DNA of 64,000 bases from JACOMS01 sp964352785 (GTDB taxonomy: Bacteria > Pseudomonadota > Alphaproteobacteria > Caulobacterales > Maricaulaceae). Where the stretch lies: assembly GCA_964352785.1 (NCBI GenBank), contig CAYGTI010000011.1, forward strand, positions 39,555 through 103,554. Reading direction: 5' to 3'. Numbering within the stretch: the stretch's first letter is position 1; the number at the start of each line of letters is the position of its first letter. The notes below the pieces were generated by a model, which was given only the letters and a program-made list of their open reading frames with translations, made no database searches and was not told the DNA's origin. Below, one piece after another: positions 17,796-26,667 of the stretch. The position numbers and the translations under genes were made by a program.

Positions 17796-17810
17796 TTAAC
17801 CCGGCATTTA
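17796..17810 (+). promoter_or_regulatory. CtrA-like half-matched site upstream of ftsK
   Basis: TTAA CCCGGCA TTTA, then C: seven-base spacing and one mismatch to TTAA-N7-TTAA, 60 bases before the ftsK start. It could tie ftsK to the cell cycle, but one such near match in A/T-containing DNA may be chance. Confidence 0.3.
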
Positions 17811-17869
17811 CACCTCTTATTCACACTCTTTTAACTCTGTGACATAGTCTGAAATAGAAAGAGGTAAGC

Positions 17870-20293
17870 ATGCCGCCAAGTGCGACCATCCGCGCAAACT
17901 CTGCTGAATATGACGCGCAATACGCGCAGTCCTTGATGGATGAGGTTAACGCGCCGCCGACAGGGCAAATTCGGCGTGCGGTTTTGAGCCTGATATCTGT
18001 AGGCTTTGGCGGGTTCATCACCGGGTCTGTGCTAACCTATAATCCGTTTGATACAACGCGCGATACGGCGGGTTTGGGTGATATTCAAAACGCATTTGGT
18101 CATATCGGCGCAGGTTTTGGCAATGTCTTCATGCAACTTGCGGGCTGGGGCAGTTTGACCCTAGGTGTGCTGTTGGTGTTTTTAGGGCTACGCGCTATTT
18201 TCCGACCAAGGCCTTTGGGTACAAAACTGGATCGCTTCGGGCGGCTGTGTCTCGCCGCCGGGTTTGTCGTTTTTGGTATGGCGACATTGTCGGCGTTTCC
18301 AATCCCGCAAAGCTGGCCTATGGCAACCGGGCTTGGCGGCTGGTTTGGCGATGGTCTTTATCTAAGTTTCAAAGGGGGTCTTGACCAGTTTAACATTCCG
18401 ATGTCCGGCCTGATTGTGGCGAGTCTTACATTTTTGATCAGCGCTTTTTGTCTGGGCCGGATTATAGGCATAGTTGGCCGTGACCTGATTGATGTTCTGG
18501 ACGCGGCGGGCCTTGTTTGGGCAACATTCCGCGTGTGGGTGGACGGCCTTGCGGGTGCGCTGCACCGCCGTTTTGCCAAGGCTTACGAAGATGACGTTGG
18601 CGGGGACGCGGATTATGTGATGCGGGATATACCGGACGTTGCGGTAAAGCCGAGGCGCGCTCGAAAACAACCTAAACCCAAAGCGGAAAAACCCAAGGGA
18701 CTTAAAAAAGAATCCATAGCTCCGGCAACACAACCTAAACCCCCTGTGCGCCGTCGGGCGAGCGCTAAAAAAGAAGAGTTTCACTTCCCTGAAGGCGGTG
18801 ATTTTATCCTGCCGCAGGTGGATCTGCTCAAGACGCCGCCGCCGCGCAAAGTGCTGACTGATGAAGGCGCGCTGCGCCGCTCTGCCGAGAACCTGCACAG
18901 GGTGATGGACGAATATGGCATCAAAGGCGAAATGGGCGCGGTGCGTCCCGGCCCGGTCGTCACATTGTTCGAATTTGAGCCGGCGCCCGGCGTTAAATCC
19001 CAGCGGGTAATTAATCTCGGACCGGATATTGCGCGTAACATGAGCGCAGAATCCGCGCGAATTGCTGTTGTGCCCGGTCGCAACGCCATGGGTGTTGAGC
19101 TGCCCAACCGCCGCAGAGAGACGGTTTGGCTCAGAGATATGCTTGAGAGCGAAGCTTACTTAAATTCTGAGGCTGGATTGCCGCTAATCATGGGCGAAGA
19201 TATTGGCGGCAGCGCCTATATTGCCGATCTATCCAAGATGCCGCATTTATTGGTCGCCGGGACAACCGGCTCTGGTAAATCTGTGGCCATCAACGCCATG
19301 ATCCTGTCGCTGATGTACCGCTTGACGCCTGACCAGTGTAAATTTATCATGATTGATCCCAAAATGCTCGAGCTGTCTGTCTATGACGGCGCGCCGCATT
19401 TGTTGGCGCCTGTGGTAACAGAGCCGAAAAAAGCGGTGGTCGCGCTGAAATGGACAGTGCGGGAAATGGAAGACCGATACCGCAAAATGTCTAAAATGGG
19501 CGTGCGCAATATGGCGGGCTATAACGAGAAAGTCCTCGAGTCTAAAGCCAGTGGCGAGATCATGACTCGCACCGTCATGACTGGATATAATAAAGAAACC
19601 GGGGATCCCACCTATGAGACCGAAGAGTTGGATTTTGAGGTCATGCCGTTCATTGTTGTGATCATCGACGAAATGGCCGATTTGATGATGGTGGCCGGAA
19701 AAGATATTGAAGGCACGGTGCAGCGTCTCGCACAAATGGCTCGGGCGGCGGGTATTCATATGATTATGGCGACGCAAAGGCCGTCAGTAGATGTTATTAC
19801 AGGCACGATCAAAGCCAACTTCCCGACCCGTGTCTCGTTCCGCGTCGGTTCCTCCATTGATAGCCGCACAATTTTGGGCGAAACCGGAGCTGAGCATTTG
19901 CTGGGTAATGGCGATATGCTTTATATGGGAACCGGGCGGCCCCGCCGCCTGCATGGCCCGTTTGTCTCGGACAGCGAGGTCGAAAAAATAGCTTCTTTTG
20001 TCAAAGCCCAGGGCGCGCCCAGCTATCTTGAAGAGATCACTGCCGAACCGGAAGAGAGCGGCATGAGTGATGATGACAACTATGACGGGGAGAGCAATTC
20101 CTTGTTTGACCAAGCCGTGGCTATTGTCGCCTCTGACCGTAAAGCCAGCACGTCCTATATTCAGCGCCGTCTTTCGATAGGCTATAACCGCGCCGCAAAT
20201 CTTGTTGAACGTATGGAGTCTGAAGGGATGATCGGGCCTAGCGGGGCGGGCGGTAAACGAGAGATTTTCTTACCGGAACAAGGGGGATTCTAA
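17870..20293 (+). CDS. ftsK: DNA translocase FtsK
   Basis: 807 residues. Septum-anchored hexameric motor that pumps chromosomal DNA and positions dif for recombination. Four membrane helices lie within about 40-205. A basic Pro/Lys linker (about 245-310) leads to the alpha/beta motor with Walker A GTTGSGKS (near 464-471) and Walker B VVIIDEMADLMM (near 598). A C-terminal winged-helix gamma domain follows (about 740-805; ASTSYIQRRLSIGYNRAA), which reads KOPS sequences. GAGGTAAGC precedes the ATG. A normal-length alphaproteobacterial FtsK. Confidence 0.97.
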   Translation: MPPSATIRANSAEYDAQYAQSLMDEVNAPPTGQIRRAVLSLISVGFGGFITGSVLTYNPFDTTRDTAGLGDIQNAFGHIGAGFGNVFMQLAGWGSLTLGVLLVFLGLRAIFRPRPLGTKLDRFGRLCLAAGFVVFGMATLSAFPIPQSWPMATGLGGWFGDGLYLSFKGGLDQFNIPMSGLIVASLTFLISAFCLGRIIGIVGRDLIDVLDAAGLVWATFRVWVDGLAGALHRRFAKAYEDDVGGDADYVMRDIPDVAVKPRRARKQPKPKAEKPKGLKKESIAPATQPKPPVRRRASAKKEEFHFPEGGDFILPQVDLLKTPPPRKVLTDEGALRRSAENLHRVMDEYGIKGEMGAVRPGPVVTLFEFEPAPGVKSQRVINLGPDIARNMSAESARIAVVPGRNAMGVELPNRRRETVWLRDMLESEAYLNSEAGLPLIMGEDIGGSAYIADLSKMPHLLVAGTTGSGKSVAINAMILSLMYRLTPDQCKFIMIDPKMLELSVYDGAPHLLAPVVTEPKKAVVALKWTVREMEDRYRKMSKMGVRNMAGYNEKVLESKASGEIMTRTVMTGYNKETGDPTYETEELDFEVMPFIVVIIDEMADLMMVAGKDIEGTVQRLAQMARAAGIHMIMATQRPSVDVITGTIKANFPTRVSFRVGSSIDSRTILGETGAEHLLGNGDMLYMGTGRPRRLHGPFVSDSEVEKIASFVKAQGAPSYLEEITAEPEESGMSDDDNYDGESNSLFDQAVAIVASDRKASTSYIQRRLSIGYNRAANLVERMESEGMIGPSGAGGKREIFLPEQGGF

Positions 20294-20390
20294 TGCCGTT
20301 CACGTTAACCCGGAATCGGTCATTGGGTTTTTCTTACCAATTTTTTTATGGTTGTCTGAATATGATTAAACGTGAAATGTGCGAGGAATG

Positions 20391-20489
20391 ATGGAAACAC
20401 TCTCCATCATTGTTGGACTTGGCGTCATCTGGTTGGCGCTCTATGCCGGATATAGCGTTTCCGTCAAATATTTCAATGAAGACTTTTAA
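20391..20489 (+). CDS. Possible small membrane peptide
   Basis: A 32-codon frame with GAGGAATG just ahead of an ATGATG pair. The peptide METLSIIVGLGVIWL and onward is one hydrophobic helix ending in KYFNEDF. The strong ribosome site and clean single-helix design support a real small protein. No homologue recognised. It lies about 100 bases after ftsK. Confidence 0.35.
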   Translation: METLSIIVGLGVIWLALYAGYSVSVKYFNEDF

Positions 20490-20568
20490 CCCGCCTTTAT
20501 CAGGGTTTGCCTATAGAAATGACAGTGAAAATGTTGACCCTGCGCGGCCACTCGCCCATCAGGACTTT

Positions 20569-21537
20569 ATGAAACCCAGCCTCTTAAATCTCTTTGTCAT
20601 GAGCATCCTCATCAGCGGCTGCACTAGCCTATCGACGCAATTACCCGACGTGAGCGGGGCAGACTTTCTTGCGGAACAAACCGCGCAGGAAACCAGAGGT
20701 TTTGCACAAATGATGCGCCTTGAGGCGCGATTGTCGAAGGTTTCTGGCCGGGTGCTGAGCGCGAATCAAGATATTTGTAAACGCACAGGGCCGGGTATTG
20801 GGGCTAAAACCCATACGCTTAAGTCCTATGATAAAAAATTACGTCCCGCGGCTGCGCGCGAGTTGAACGCCGCCAAAGAACCGAACCTTATGTTCGTGCG
20901 TCCCGGCTCTCCTGCAGAGGAGGCCGGACTCAAAGCCGGGGATATTCTACGCACTCCAAACGGCAAAGTGTTGGCGGTACCGGGAAAAAACCTTAAGAAA
21001 ATTTTGGATACTGAAACCCCTCTTATCCGGGAGAGGGGCGGCGAGACAATAGATGTAAATATATCACCCATACCGCAGTGTGACTATGCTGTACGCCTCA
21101 AAATGACCTCAACGATAAACGCTTATGCGACCGGATCAGCGATTATTATGACGTCGGGCATGATGAACTTTGTCAAAGATGACGAAGAGTTGGCTGCCAT
21201 TATCGGACATGAGCTCGCGCATAATGAGCTCAGCCATATCCGTAAAATTATTACCAATTTGGCATTGTCAGGGTTTGCCACCCGGTACACCCGCCCGTTT
21301 GAGTCTGAGGCCGACTATGTGGGTCTCTATTATACGGCGCGGGCGGGCTATGATATTGATCATGTCGAAGATATTTGGCGGCGTTTGTCGCAACTGAACC
21401 TGCGGGCAATTGCCCGGCCCAAAACCCACCCGACCTTTCCTGACCGCTATGTCCGCCTCGGGGCCGCCCGCGCCGAAATAAAGGCAAAGCAAGCCGCAAG
21501 GGAGCCGCTTTTGCCAAATTATAAAAGCGCACCATGA
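20569..21537 (+). CDS. M48-family metalloprotease lipoprotein with PDZ domain
   Basis: 322 residues from the ATG at 20569; an upstream in-frame start (20410) would add residues with no signal character. Lipoprotein signal: MKPSLLNLFVMSILISGC with the lipobox Cys. A PDZ domain (about 105-165; VRPGSPAEEAGLKAGDIL) is followed by the zinc site IIGHELAHNE (about 211-220) and the third ligand region FESEADYVGLYY. Predicted to be anchored in the envelope, acting in periplasmic protein quality control by analogy with BepA/LoiP. A diverged paralogue follows immediately. Confidence 0.88.
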   Translation: MKPSLLNLFVMSILISGCTSLSTQLPDVSGADFLAEQTAQETRGFAQMMRLEARLSKVSGRVLSANQDICKRTGPGIGAKTHTLKSYDKKLRPAAARELNAAKEPNLMFVRPGSPAEEAGLKAGDILRTPNGKVLAVPGKNLKKILDTETPLIRERGGETIDVNISPIPQCDYAVRLKMTSTINAYATGSAIIMTSGMMNFVKDDEELAAIIGHELAHNELSHIRKIITNLALSGFATRYTRPFESEADYVGLYYTARAGYDIDHVEDIWRRLSQLNLRAIARPKTHPTFPDRYVRLGAARAEIKAKQAAREPLLPNYKSAP

Positions 21538-21544
21538 GAAGGTT

Positions 21545-22546
21545 TTGAGATTGAGAAGTTTTTGGGGTTTATGTGCGGCGATGTTTATTGCGGCGGGATG
21601 CAATCAATCCCCCGCGCAAACATCTGTGGCCGAAGCTTTTTCAGAGGCTGATTATACGGATGCGGAAAGTTTATCTTCAAGAAATGACGGCGATGATAAC
21701 ACCGCCGCCTTTTCCGAGGTTTTGGCGCAATATCAAGTCCTGAATACGCGTCTGGAAACTGCGGCGTACAGGCTGCAAAAGGCGAATGCCGCGTTGTGCC
21801 CGGTGACCGAGCGCTCCGTTGGGATGACCGTCCATACGGTGTATGATTATCCTGATAAACTACAGCCCATCGCCCGCGCTCTGCTGGGCGTAGCGAGTTA
21901 TTTGACGATTAGAACGGTTCGAGAGGGTTCCCCAGCGGCTGCGGCAGGCCTGCAAAGCGGAGACAGACTGCTTGAATTGGGCGGTAATTTTGCGCCGTCG
22001 GGCCGCACTGCAAAGAGCTTTTATGCGGCTTTGGAGCGCCAAGCATTTACGCAAGAGACAGTCAGCGCGGCGGTGCGACGAGGCGCAGAGGATATAAGTG
22101 CCGTCTTAAACCCTGAGACGATTTGCGGCTATCAGTTCAACGTCTTTTATTCCGAGCGGATTAACGGCCATACGGACGGTCAGGAAATTTGGATAACCTC
22201 CGAGTTGATCCGGGCAATGCCCAGCGACACAAATTTGGCCTTGATCGCCGCCCATGAAATGGCTCACGCGATTGCCGGGCACGCAGGGCTGGCTCAAACC
22301 AAAGCGCTAGAGCTTGAAGCCGACCGTATGGCAATGATCCTGATAGTGCGGGCCGGGTATGATATTGACCGGGTGGTTGAGGATTGGGCGCGCGCCCCGC
22401 ATCAGCACGGAGAGCACAGCGAGGCAGTCCGCACGGGAACCCACCCCTCCGCCGCCGAGCGGCTTGAGAACTTTCAACAGGTCCGCGCCGCAATAAAGGC
22501 GGCGGAGCAATCAGGCCGCGTGATCACCTTTGACCTTATTGAATGA
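21545..22546 (+). CDS. M48-like metalloprotease lipoprotein with PDZ domain (paralogue)
   Basis: 333 residues, TTG start. AGAAGG at 21537-21542 fits the second TTG (21551) better than the first. Lipobox IAAGC gives a lipidated N-terminus. The layout matches the preceding gene: PDZ-like segment (VREGSPAAAAGLQSGDRLLE), zinc motif IAAHEMAHAIAGH and a Glu-bearing LELEADRMAMIL. The stop of the first gene is eight bases before this start, so they are cotranscribed duplicates that have diverged widely. Confidence 0.85.
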   Translation: MRLRSFWGLCAAMFIAAGCNQSPAQTSVAEAFSEADYTDAESLSSRNDGDDNTAAFSEVLAQYQVLNTRLETAAYRLQKANAALCPVTERSVGMTVHTVYDYPDKLQPIARALLGVASYLTIRTVREGSPAAAAGLQSGDRLLELGGNFAPSGRTAKSFYAALERQAFTQETVSAAVRRGAEDISAVLNPETICGYQFNVFYSERINGHTDGQEIWITSELIRAMPSDTNLALIAAHEMAHAIAGHAGLAQTKALELEADRMAMILIVRAGYDIDRVVEDWARAPHQHGEHSEAVRTGTHPSAAERLENFQQVRAAIKAAEQSGRVITFDLIE

Positions 22547-22612
22547 ATTTCCGATTCCGAATTAACGTGTATGACATCAGAGTGGTTGTTTTCAGGGGTT
22601 TGAGGTCACAAC

Positions 22613-23011
22613 ATGGCTGAATTTGTAACCTACATATCTATGATCATTACGGCCTTAGCGGCGATATGGTTGATTGCTGTTGGGGTTGTGATGTTATGCC
22701 TACCGCATAAAGCTCTGCTGGCGCTCTCGAAGGCGGGGAGTACGGTGTTTGTCAACTATACCGAATTAACGCTGCGTCTGCTCGCCGGAGCGGGATTTGT
22801 CGGCGTAGCGGCGAGAACGCCTTATCCGGCCGCTTTCTTTTATACGGGAATATTTTTAGGTGTGACGTCTGTGGTTTTAATGCTCATTCCAAGACGCTGG
22901 CATGCCAGTTATGCGCTTTATTGGTCGCGCCGCATCCCGCCAATTGCGGTGAAACTGTTATCACCCGCGCCCGTCATTTTGGGCGCGGCGATATTATTTA
23001 TGCTGGCTTGA
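22613..23011 (+). CDS. Unknown four-helix membrane protein
   Basis: 132 residues with four predicted membrane segments (about 8-30, 45-65, 70-90, 108-130) and short basic loops (PRRWHASYALYWSRR). No cofactor motif and no family recognised. Its stop lies two bases from the convergent fabI stop. Confidence 0.7.
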   Translation: MAEFVTYISMIITALAAIWLIAVGVVMLCLPHKALLALSKAGSTVFVNYTELTLRLLAGAGFVGVAARTPYPAAFFYTGIFLGVTSVVLMLIPRRWHASYALYWSRRIPPIAVKLLSPAPVILGAAILFMLA

Positions 23012-23013
23012 GT

Positions 23014-23844
23014 CTATTCCTCAAGACTCGCGCGCAGCGGCGCTTCTTGGGGCATGCCGATGGCATGAAAGCCGCCGTCAACATGGTGCGTCTCGCCCGT
23101 GCACGACAAGCCCAAATCAGACAATAAATACAGCGCGGCGCCCGCAACGCCTTTGGGGTCTGTATGGTCTTGGAGTGCGCTGGCGGCTTTATTAAAGCGG
23201 AACATGTGGCGGCCTGAGCCGATACCCGCAGCGGCGAGGGTTTTAATTGGCCCTGCGGAAATGGCGTTAACTCGAATGCCGCGCGGGCCAAGGTCTGCAG
23301 CCATATATCGAGTGGATGCTTCAAGCGCTGCCTTGGCGACGCCCATGACGTTATAATTTGGAATGACGCGCTCTGACCCCAGATATGTCAGCGTAATCAT
23401 TGCGCCGCCATCATTCATCATGGCGCTGGCCCGGCGGCCCGCATCGACAAAGCTATAAGCGGAGATGTTCAGCGCCGACAAAAACCCGTCGCGGGTTGTA
23501 TTTTCAATATAGGAGCCAGCAAGCTGCTCTTTGCCAGCAAAAGCAATGGCGTGAACGAGAAAATCTAATTTGCCCCATTTTTCGGCCAGTGTGGCAAAGG
23601 TTGCGTCCATGCTCGCATCATCGGTAACATCGCAGGGGACAATAATGTCAGAGCCAACAGACTCGGCTAACGGCTTGACCCGGCGCAGCAGCGCGTCGCC
23701 TTGGTAGGTAAAGGCGAGCTCTGCGCCCTGCGCCGCAAGTTGCCGCGCGATAGCCCACGCAATAGAGTTTTTGTTCGCCACGCCCATGATAAGGCCGCGT
23801 TTGCCCGCCATAATGTTGCCAGCGGGAAAATCTTGGTCTGCCAT
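23014..23844 (-). CDS. fabI: Enoyl-[acyl-carrier-protein] reductase (NADH)
   Basis: 276 residues. Last reductive step of fatty acid elongation, cytosolic. FabI-type SDR: cofactor loop GVANKNSIAWAI, the Y-x6-Y-type active site in YLGSERVIPNYNVMGVAKAAL with the catalytic Tyr and Lys, and SAGPIKTLAAAGI typical of FabI rather than FabG. It is the target class of triclosan. It is probably transcribed alone from the 93-base gap shared with the divergent DUF457 gene. Confidence 0.96.
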   Translation of the reverse strand: MADQDFPAGNIMAGKRGLIMGVANKNSIAWAIARQLAAQGAELAFTYQGDALLRRVKPLAESVGSDIIVPCDVTDDASMDATFATLAEKWGKLDFLVHAIAFAGKEQLAGSYIENTTRDGFLSALNISAYSFVDAGRRASAMMNDGGAMITLTYLGSERVIPNYNVMGVAKAALEASTRYMAADLGPRGIRVNAISAGPIKTLAAAGIGSGRHMFRFNKAASALQDHTDPKGVAGAALYLLSDLGLSCTGETHHVDGGFHAIGMPQEAPLRASLEE

Positions 23845-23937
23845 AATATGATCCTATTTTATTGGTTAATCTAAAATAGGCTCAAATTTGGGCGCTGACC
23901 ACCCGCAAAATAGAATTCTTTTATACGGACTTTAGAA

Positions 23938-24411
23938 ATTTTTATAGCTCACATACCTGCCGGATACATTGTCTCGCGTCTGATTGCTGGGCCGAGGCTC
24001 ACGATTACGGGCCTGACCTTTGGTCTTATAGGTTCAGTGTTTCCGGACATTGATTTGCTGCGGTTCCATTTTATAGACGGGCAGCGCGTCCATCATCATG
24101 ATTATTGGACGCATACGCCAGGGGTTTGGGTTTGTCTCGCCTTGCTTGCGTTTTTGCTGATCAAAAAATTTAAACGGCGATGGTTATTAGCCGTGGTGCT
24201 GTTTTTTTCAGGGATATTTCTCCACCTTTTTTTGGATACAATAGCCGGTGAAATTCGTTGGTTTTGGCCGCTAAGTGATTTTAGCCGTCCATGGGTTCAT
24301 ATTAAACCTCTCTATTCACCGTGGTTCCTGTCATTTATTTTTCATTGGACGTTCTTGACCGAAATTGCGATTTGCGCAGGGGCTATGTTTTGGCGGCATC
24401 GATCAAAATAG
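23938..24411 (+). CDS. DUF457-type membrane-bound metal-dependent hydrolase, probable ATT start
   Basis: The conserved opening of this family (FIAHIPAGYIVSRLI) is encoded from 23941, but between the in-frame stop at 23911 and GTG 24037 there is no ATG, GTG or TTG. The codon before FIAHIPAGY is ATT (23938), eight bases after a GGA, so the start is probably ATT. The next regular start, GTG 24037, would delete the conserved N-terminus. The metal-site motifs FPDIDLL and HHHDYWTHTPG, then three membrane helices and HLFLDTIAGEIRWFWP, are complete. 157 residues from ATT. The reaction of this YdjM-like family is not known. Confidence 0.7.
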   Translation: MFIAHIPAGYIVSRLIAGPRLTITGLTFGLIGSVFPDIDLLRFHFIDGQRVHHHDYWTHTPGVWVCLALLAFLLIKKFKRRWLLAVVLFFSGIFLHLFLDTIAGEIRWFWPLSDFSRPWVHIKPLYSPWFLSFIFHWTFLTEIAICAGAMFWRHRSK

Positions 24412-24413
24412 GT

Positions 24414-25088
24414 TTACGCTGCGCGTCGTAAACGCTCAGGTGAAGGCTTGCGCGATGGAAGTATCATTGCATCGCCGTCTGGGAGCAATAGAACAGTCTC
24501 GCCGTTTTTGATGGAGGTCAGAATATCCGCATCTTGGGCAAGGGGCCCGAGCTGTATAAACAGAGCGTCTTGGGCGTTTAAATTTGGAATCGTGGCAAAA
24601 GCCAGAGCTTGGTCTAATGAGAGGGCGCCCCCTAAAAACAGGCGTTTTAGATAGGGCGATAAAGCTTCAATTTTAAGGTACGATTTGATGTGGTGCTTTG
24701 GTTGACCAAGCTTCAAGGCCGCCTCACTGAGGGATGCGCCGCGAGACAATAAAGACTTAATGTCATTATATAGCTCCACTGGCGGTGTTTTTTGTAAATC
24801 AGTGGCGCGTTGATAGTCTTGGTCGACTAAAATATAAGGGATGCGCTGGAGGTGCGCGGGTAACGTGCCATCAAACCTGAGACGGCGAAGCGCCATGAGG
24901 CGTTTGCGGCCATCAACCACAACCAAACGGTCTTTATCCTTGGCGACGATCAACGGTGTTTTTAAACCTGTACGTATGATAGAGGTTTGAAGTTTTTTGA
25001 CGTCATCTAACAGGTCTCCGCAGAGAATTTTCGGGGTTGCAGATCTAAACTTGGATAAATGTTCATATGTCGGGTTAAGTGTCAGCAT
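24414..25088 (-). CDS. ParB/RepB-like DNA-binding protein
   Basis: 224 residues. The N-terminal ParB-type domain (about 15-95) carries VVVDGRKRLMALRRL in place of the usual GERRxRA CTP-binding motif, so CTPase activity is doubtful. A KorB-like helix-turn-helix stretch follows (ASLSEAALKLGQPKHHIKSYLKI), then a C-terminus resembling plasmid RepB proteins. It is shorter than chromosomal ParB (about 290 residues) and has no ParA partner next to it. GGAGG precedes the ATG. Probably a DNA-binding regulator rather than the segregation ParB. Confidence 0.75.
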   Translation of the reverse strand: MLTLNPTYEHLSKFRSATPKILCGDLLDDVKKLQTSIIRTGLKTPLIVAKDKDRLVVVDGRKRLMALRRLRFDGTLPAHLQRIPYILVDQDYQRATDLQKTPPVELYNDIKSLLSRGASLSEAALKLGQPKHHIKSYLKIEALSPYLKRLFLGGALSLDQALAFATIPNLNAQDALFIQLGPLAQDADILTSIKNGETVLLLPDGDAMILPSRKPSPERLRRAA

Positions 25089-25208
25089 TCTGGCCTCCTA
25101 TCTTACCCTTACATACGCACACCCATCATTTCAGGATCCCTACAGACGTGTGAAAACATGTTCATTGTAGTTAATAAAAGACTAACGCATATGTTGCGCG
25201 CAAGCCCG

Positions 25209-26645
25209 TTAATGAAATTTAGTAAAGAGAGCGGCTAGTCTTTTCGCGCCTGCGCCAAATATAGCTTCGGTATAAAATGAACTTGCGGCTCTTTTTACGG
25301 CTTCGCCGCGCGTGGGATAAGGCGAAATAATTTGCGCAAGACCAGAGATTTTTACATTGTTGGTCATGGCGACGGAGATCATCTGGATCAAATCGCCCGC
25401 GCCTTCGCCAATGATTGATGCGCCCAGAATTTTACCTTTTTTTGTCGCAATTATTTTGACGCCGCCAATGTCTGAGCGCTCGGCGATTGCGCGATCATTT
25501 TCTTCAAACTCCCATGTCAGCGGCTTTATATCGAATCCTTGCTCGCGGGCCTCGGCCTCGCTCAGGCCGATATTTGCCAGTTCCGGTTCTGTGTAAATCG
25601 CGGCGGGCATACGGTTTGTTGTCGCCTTACCGAGAAGGCGGCTCAGCCCGGGCGGGAGAAAATAGAACGCTTTGATAATGATGCCGGCGTGAAAACCTGC
25701 GGCGTGGGTGAGGCCGCCCCGGCCAGAGACATCGCCAACGGCGAAAACGCGTGAGTTGGATGTGCGAAGCCGGTCATCCGTGCTCACGCCTTTGCGGTCA
25801 TATTTCACCCCGGCTTTTTCAAGTTCTAGCCCATCTGTGACGGGTTGACGTCCGGCCGCTACCAATAAATGCGACCCTTCAAGTGTGGAGCCATCTTCGA
25901 AATCAATCACAACGCCCGTGTCTGTTTTGCGGATAAGCTTGGTTTTAGAGGGCGCGTGAAACCCAACCCCTTCGGCCTTGAGGGCTTTAACCAAAACCTG
26001 AGCATGTTCAGGTTCGTTACGGCCAAGCGGCGGCGCAATATCAACAATATCGACTTTGGAGCCAAGGCGGACGAACGCTTGCCCAAGCTCGAGCCCAATC
26101 GGCCCGGCCCCGATAATCAAGAGATGATCCGGTTGTTTATCGACGGTAAAGATGGTCTCATTTGTCAGGTAGGGCGTCTTATCAAGCCCAGGGATTGGCG
26201 GAGCGGAGGCGCGCGACCCTGTCGCAATAATAAAGCGTTTGGCACGTACCTCGAAGGTGTCCGACTCCACAGTGCGGGCGTCCTTGAACCTCGCACGCTC
26301 ACGGATGACGATGCAGCCGAGGCCCTCGAAACGCTCCTGGCTGTCCACAGGGGCGATATGATCAATAATACCTTGAATATGAGATTTGACAGTTTCGAAA
26401 TTTACTCTGGGCTTGGCTTTGCTGACGCCAAATTTGGGGCCGGTCGTCATGGCGTGGGCGTGTTTGCCTGCTGCAATCAGGGCTTTGGAGGGCACGCAAC
26501 CATGGTTGAGGCAGTCCCCGCCCATCTCAGCGGCTTCGTATAAAACAACAGAACGGCCAAGTTGCGCGGCTCCGGCAGCAATAGAGAGCCCGCCGGATCC
26601 AGCCCCGATAATACAAAGATCAACGTCGTGATGTGTTTTACTCAT
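25209..26645 (-). CDS. MerA-like FAD-dependent disulfide oxidoreductase
   Basis: 478 residues of the dihydrolipoamide dehydrogenase/mercuric reductase group. It has FAD motif IIGAGSGGLS, redox pair CLNHGC in GGDCLNHGCVPSKAL, NAD motif IIGAGPIGLELG and FAD contact VFAVGDVSGRGG. At the C-terminus the His-Glu dyad of lipoamide dehydrogenases (HPTxSE) is replaced by SPYPTRGEA. There is no N-terminal heavy-metal domain and no C-terminal Cys pair, so it is neither classical Lpd nor classical MerA. It is the last gene of a minus-strand trio with TVP38 and DUF547 genes, an association I recall from other marine proteobacteria. Confidence 0.88.
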   Translation of the reverse strand: MSKTHHDVDLCIIGAGSGGLSIAAGAAQLGRSVVLYEAAEMGGDCLNHGCVPSKALIAAGKHAHAMTTGPKFGVSKAKPRVNFETVKSHIQGIIDHIAPVDSQERFEGLGCIVIRERARFKDARTVESDTFEVRAKRFIIATGSRASAPPIPGLDKTPYLTNETIFTVDKQPDHLLIIGAGPIGLELGQAFVRLGSKVDIVDIAPPLGRNEPEHAQVLVKALKAEGVGFHAPSKTKLIRKTDTGVVIDFEDGSTLEGSHLLVAAGRQPVTDGLELEKAGVKYDRKGVSTDDRLRTSNSRVFAVGDVSGRGGLTHAAGFHAGIIIKAFYFLPPGLSRLLGKATTNRMPAAIYTEPELANIGLSEAEAREQGFDIKPLTWEFEENDRAIAERSDIGGVKIIATKKGKILGASIIGEGAGDLIQMISVAMTNNVKISGLAQIISPYPTRGEAVKRAASSFYTEAIFGAGAKRLAALFTKFH

Positions 26646-26667
26646 GGAGTTGCCCCTTAAGAATATT

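Noticed and set aside
24411..24434. Terminator between the convergent DUF457 and ParB-like genes
   Set aside because: GTTTACG/CGTAAAC forms a seven-base stem, but there is no T run on either strand.
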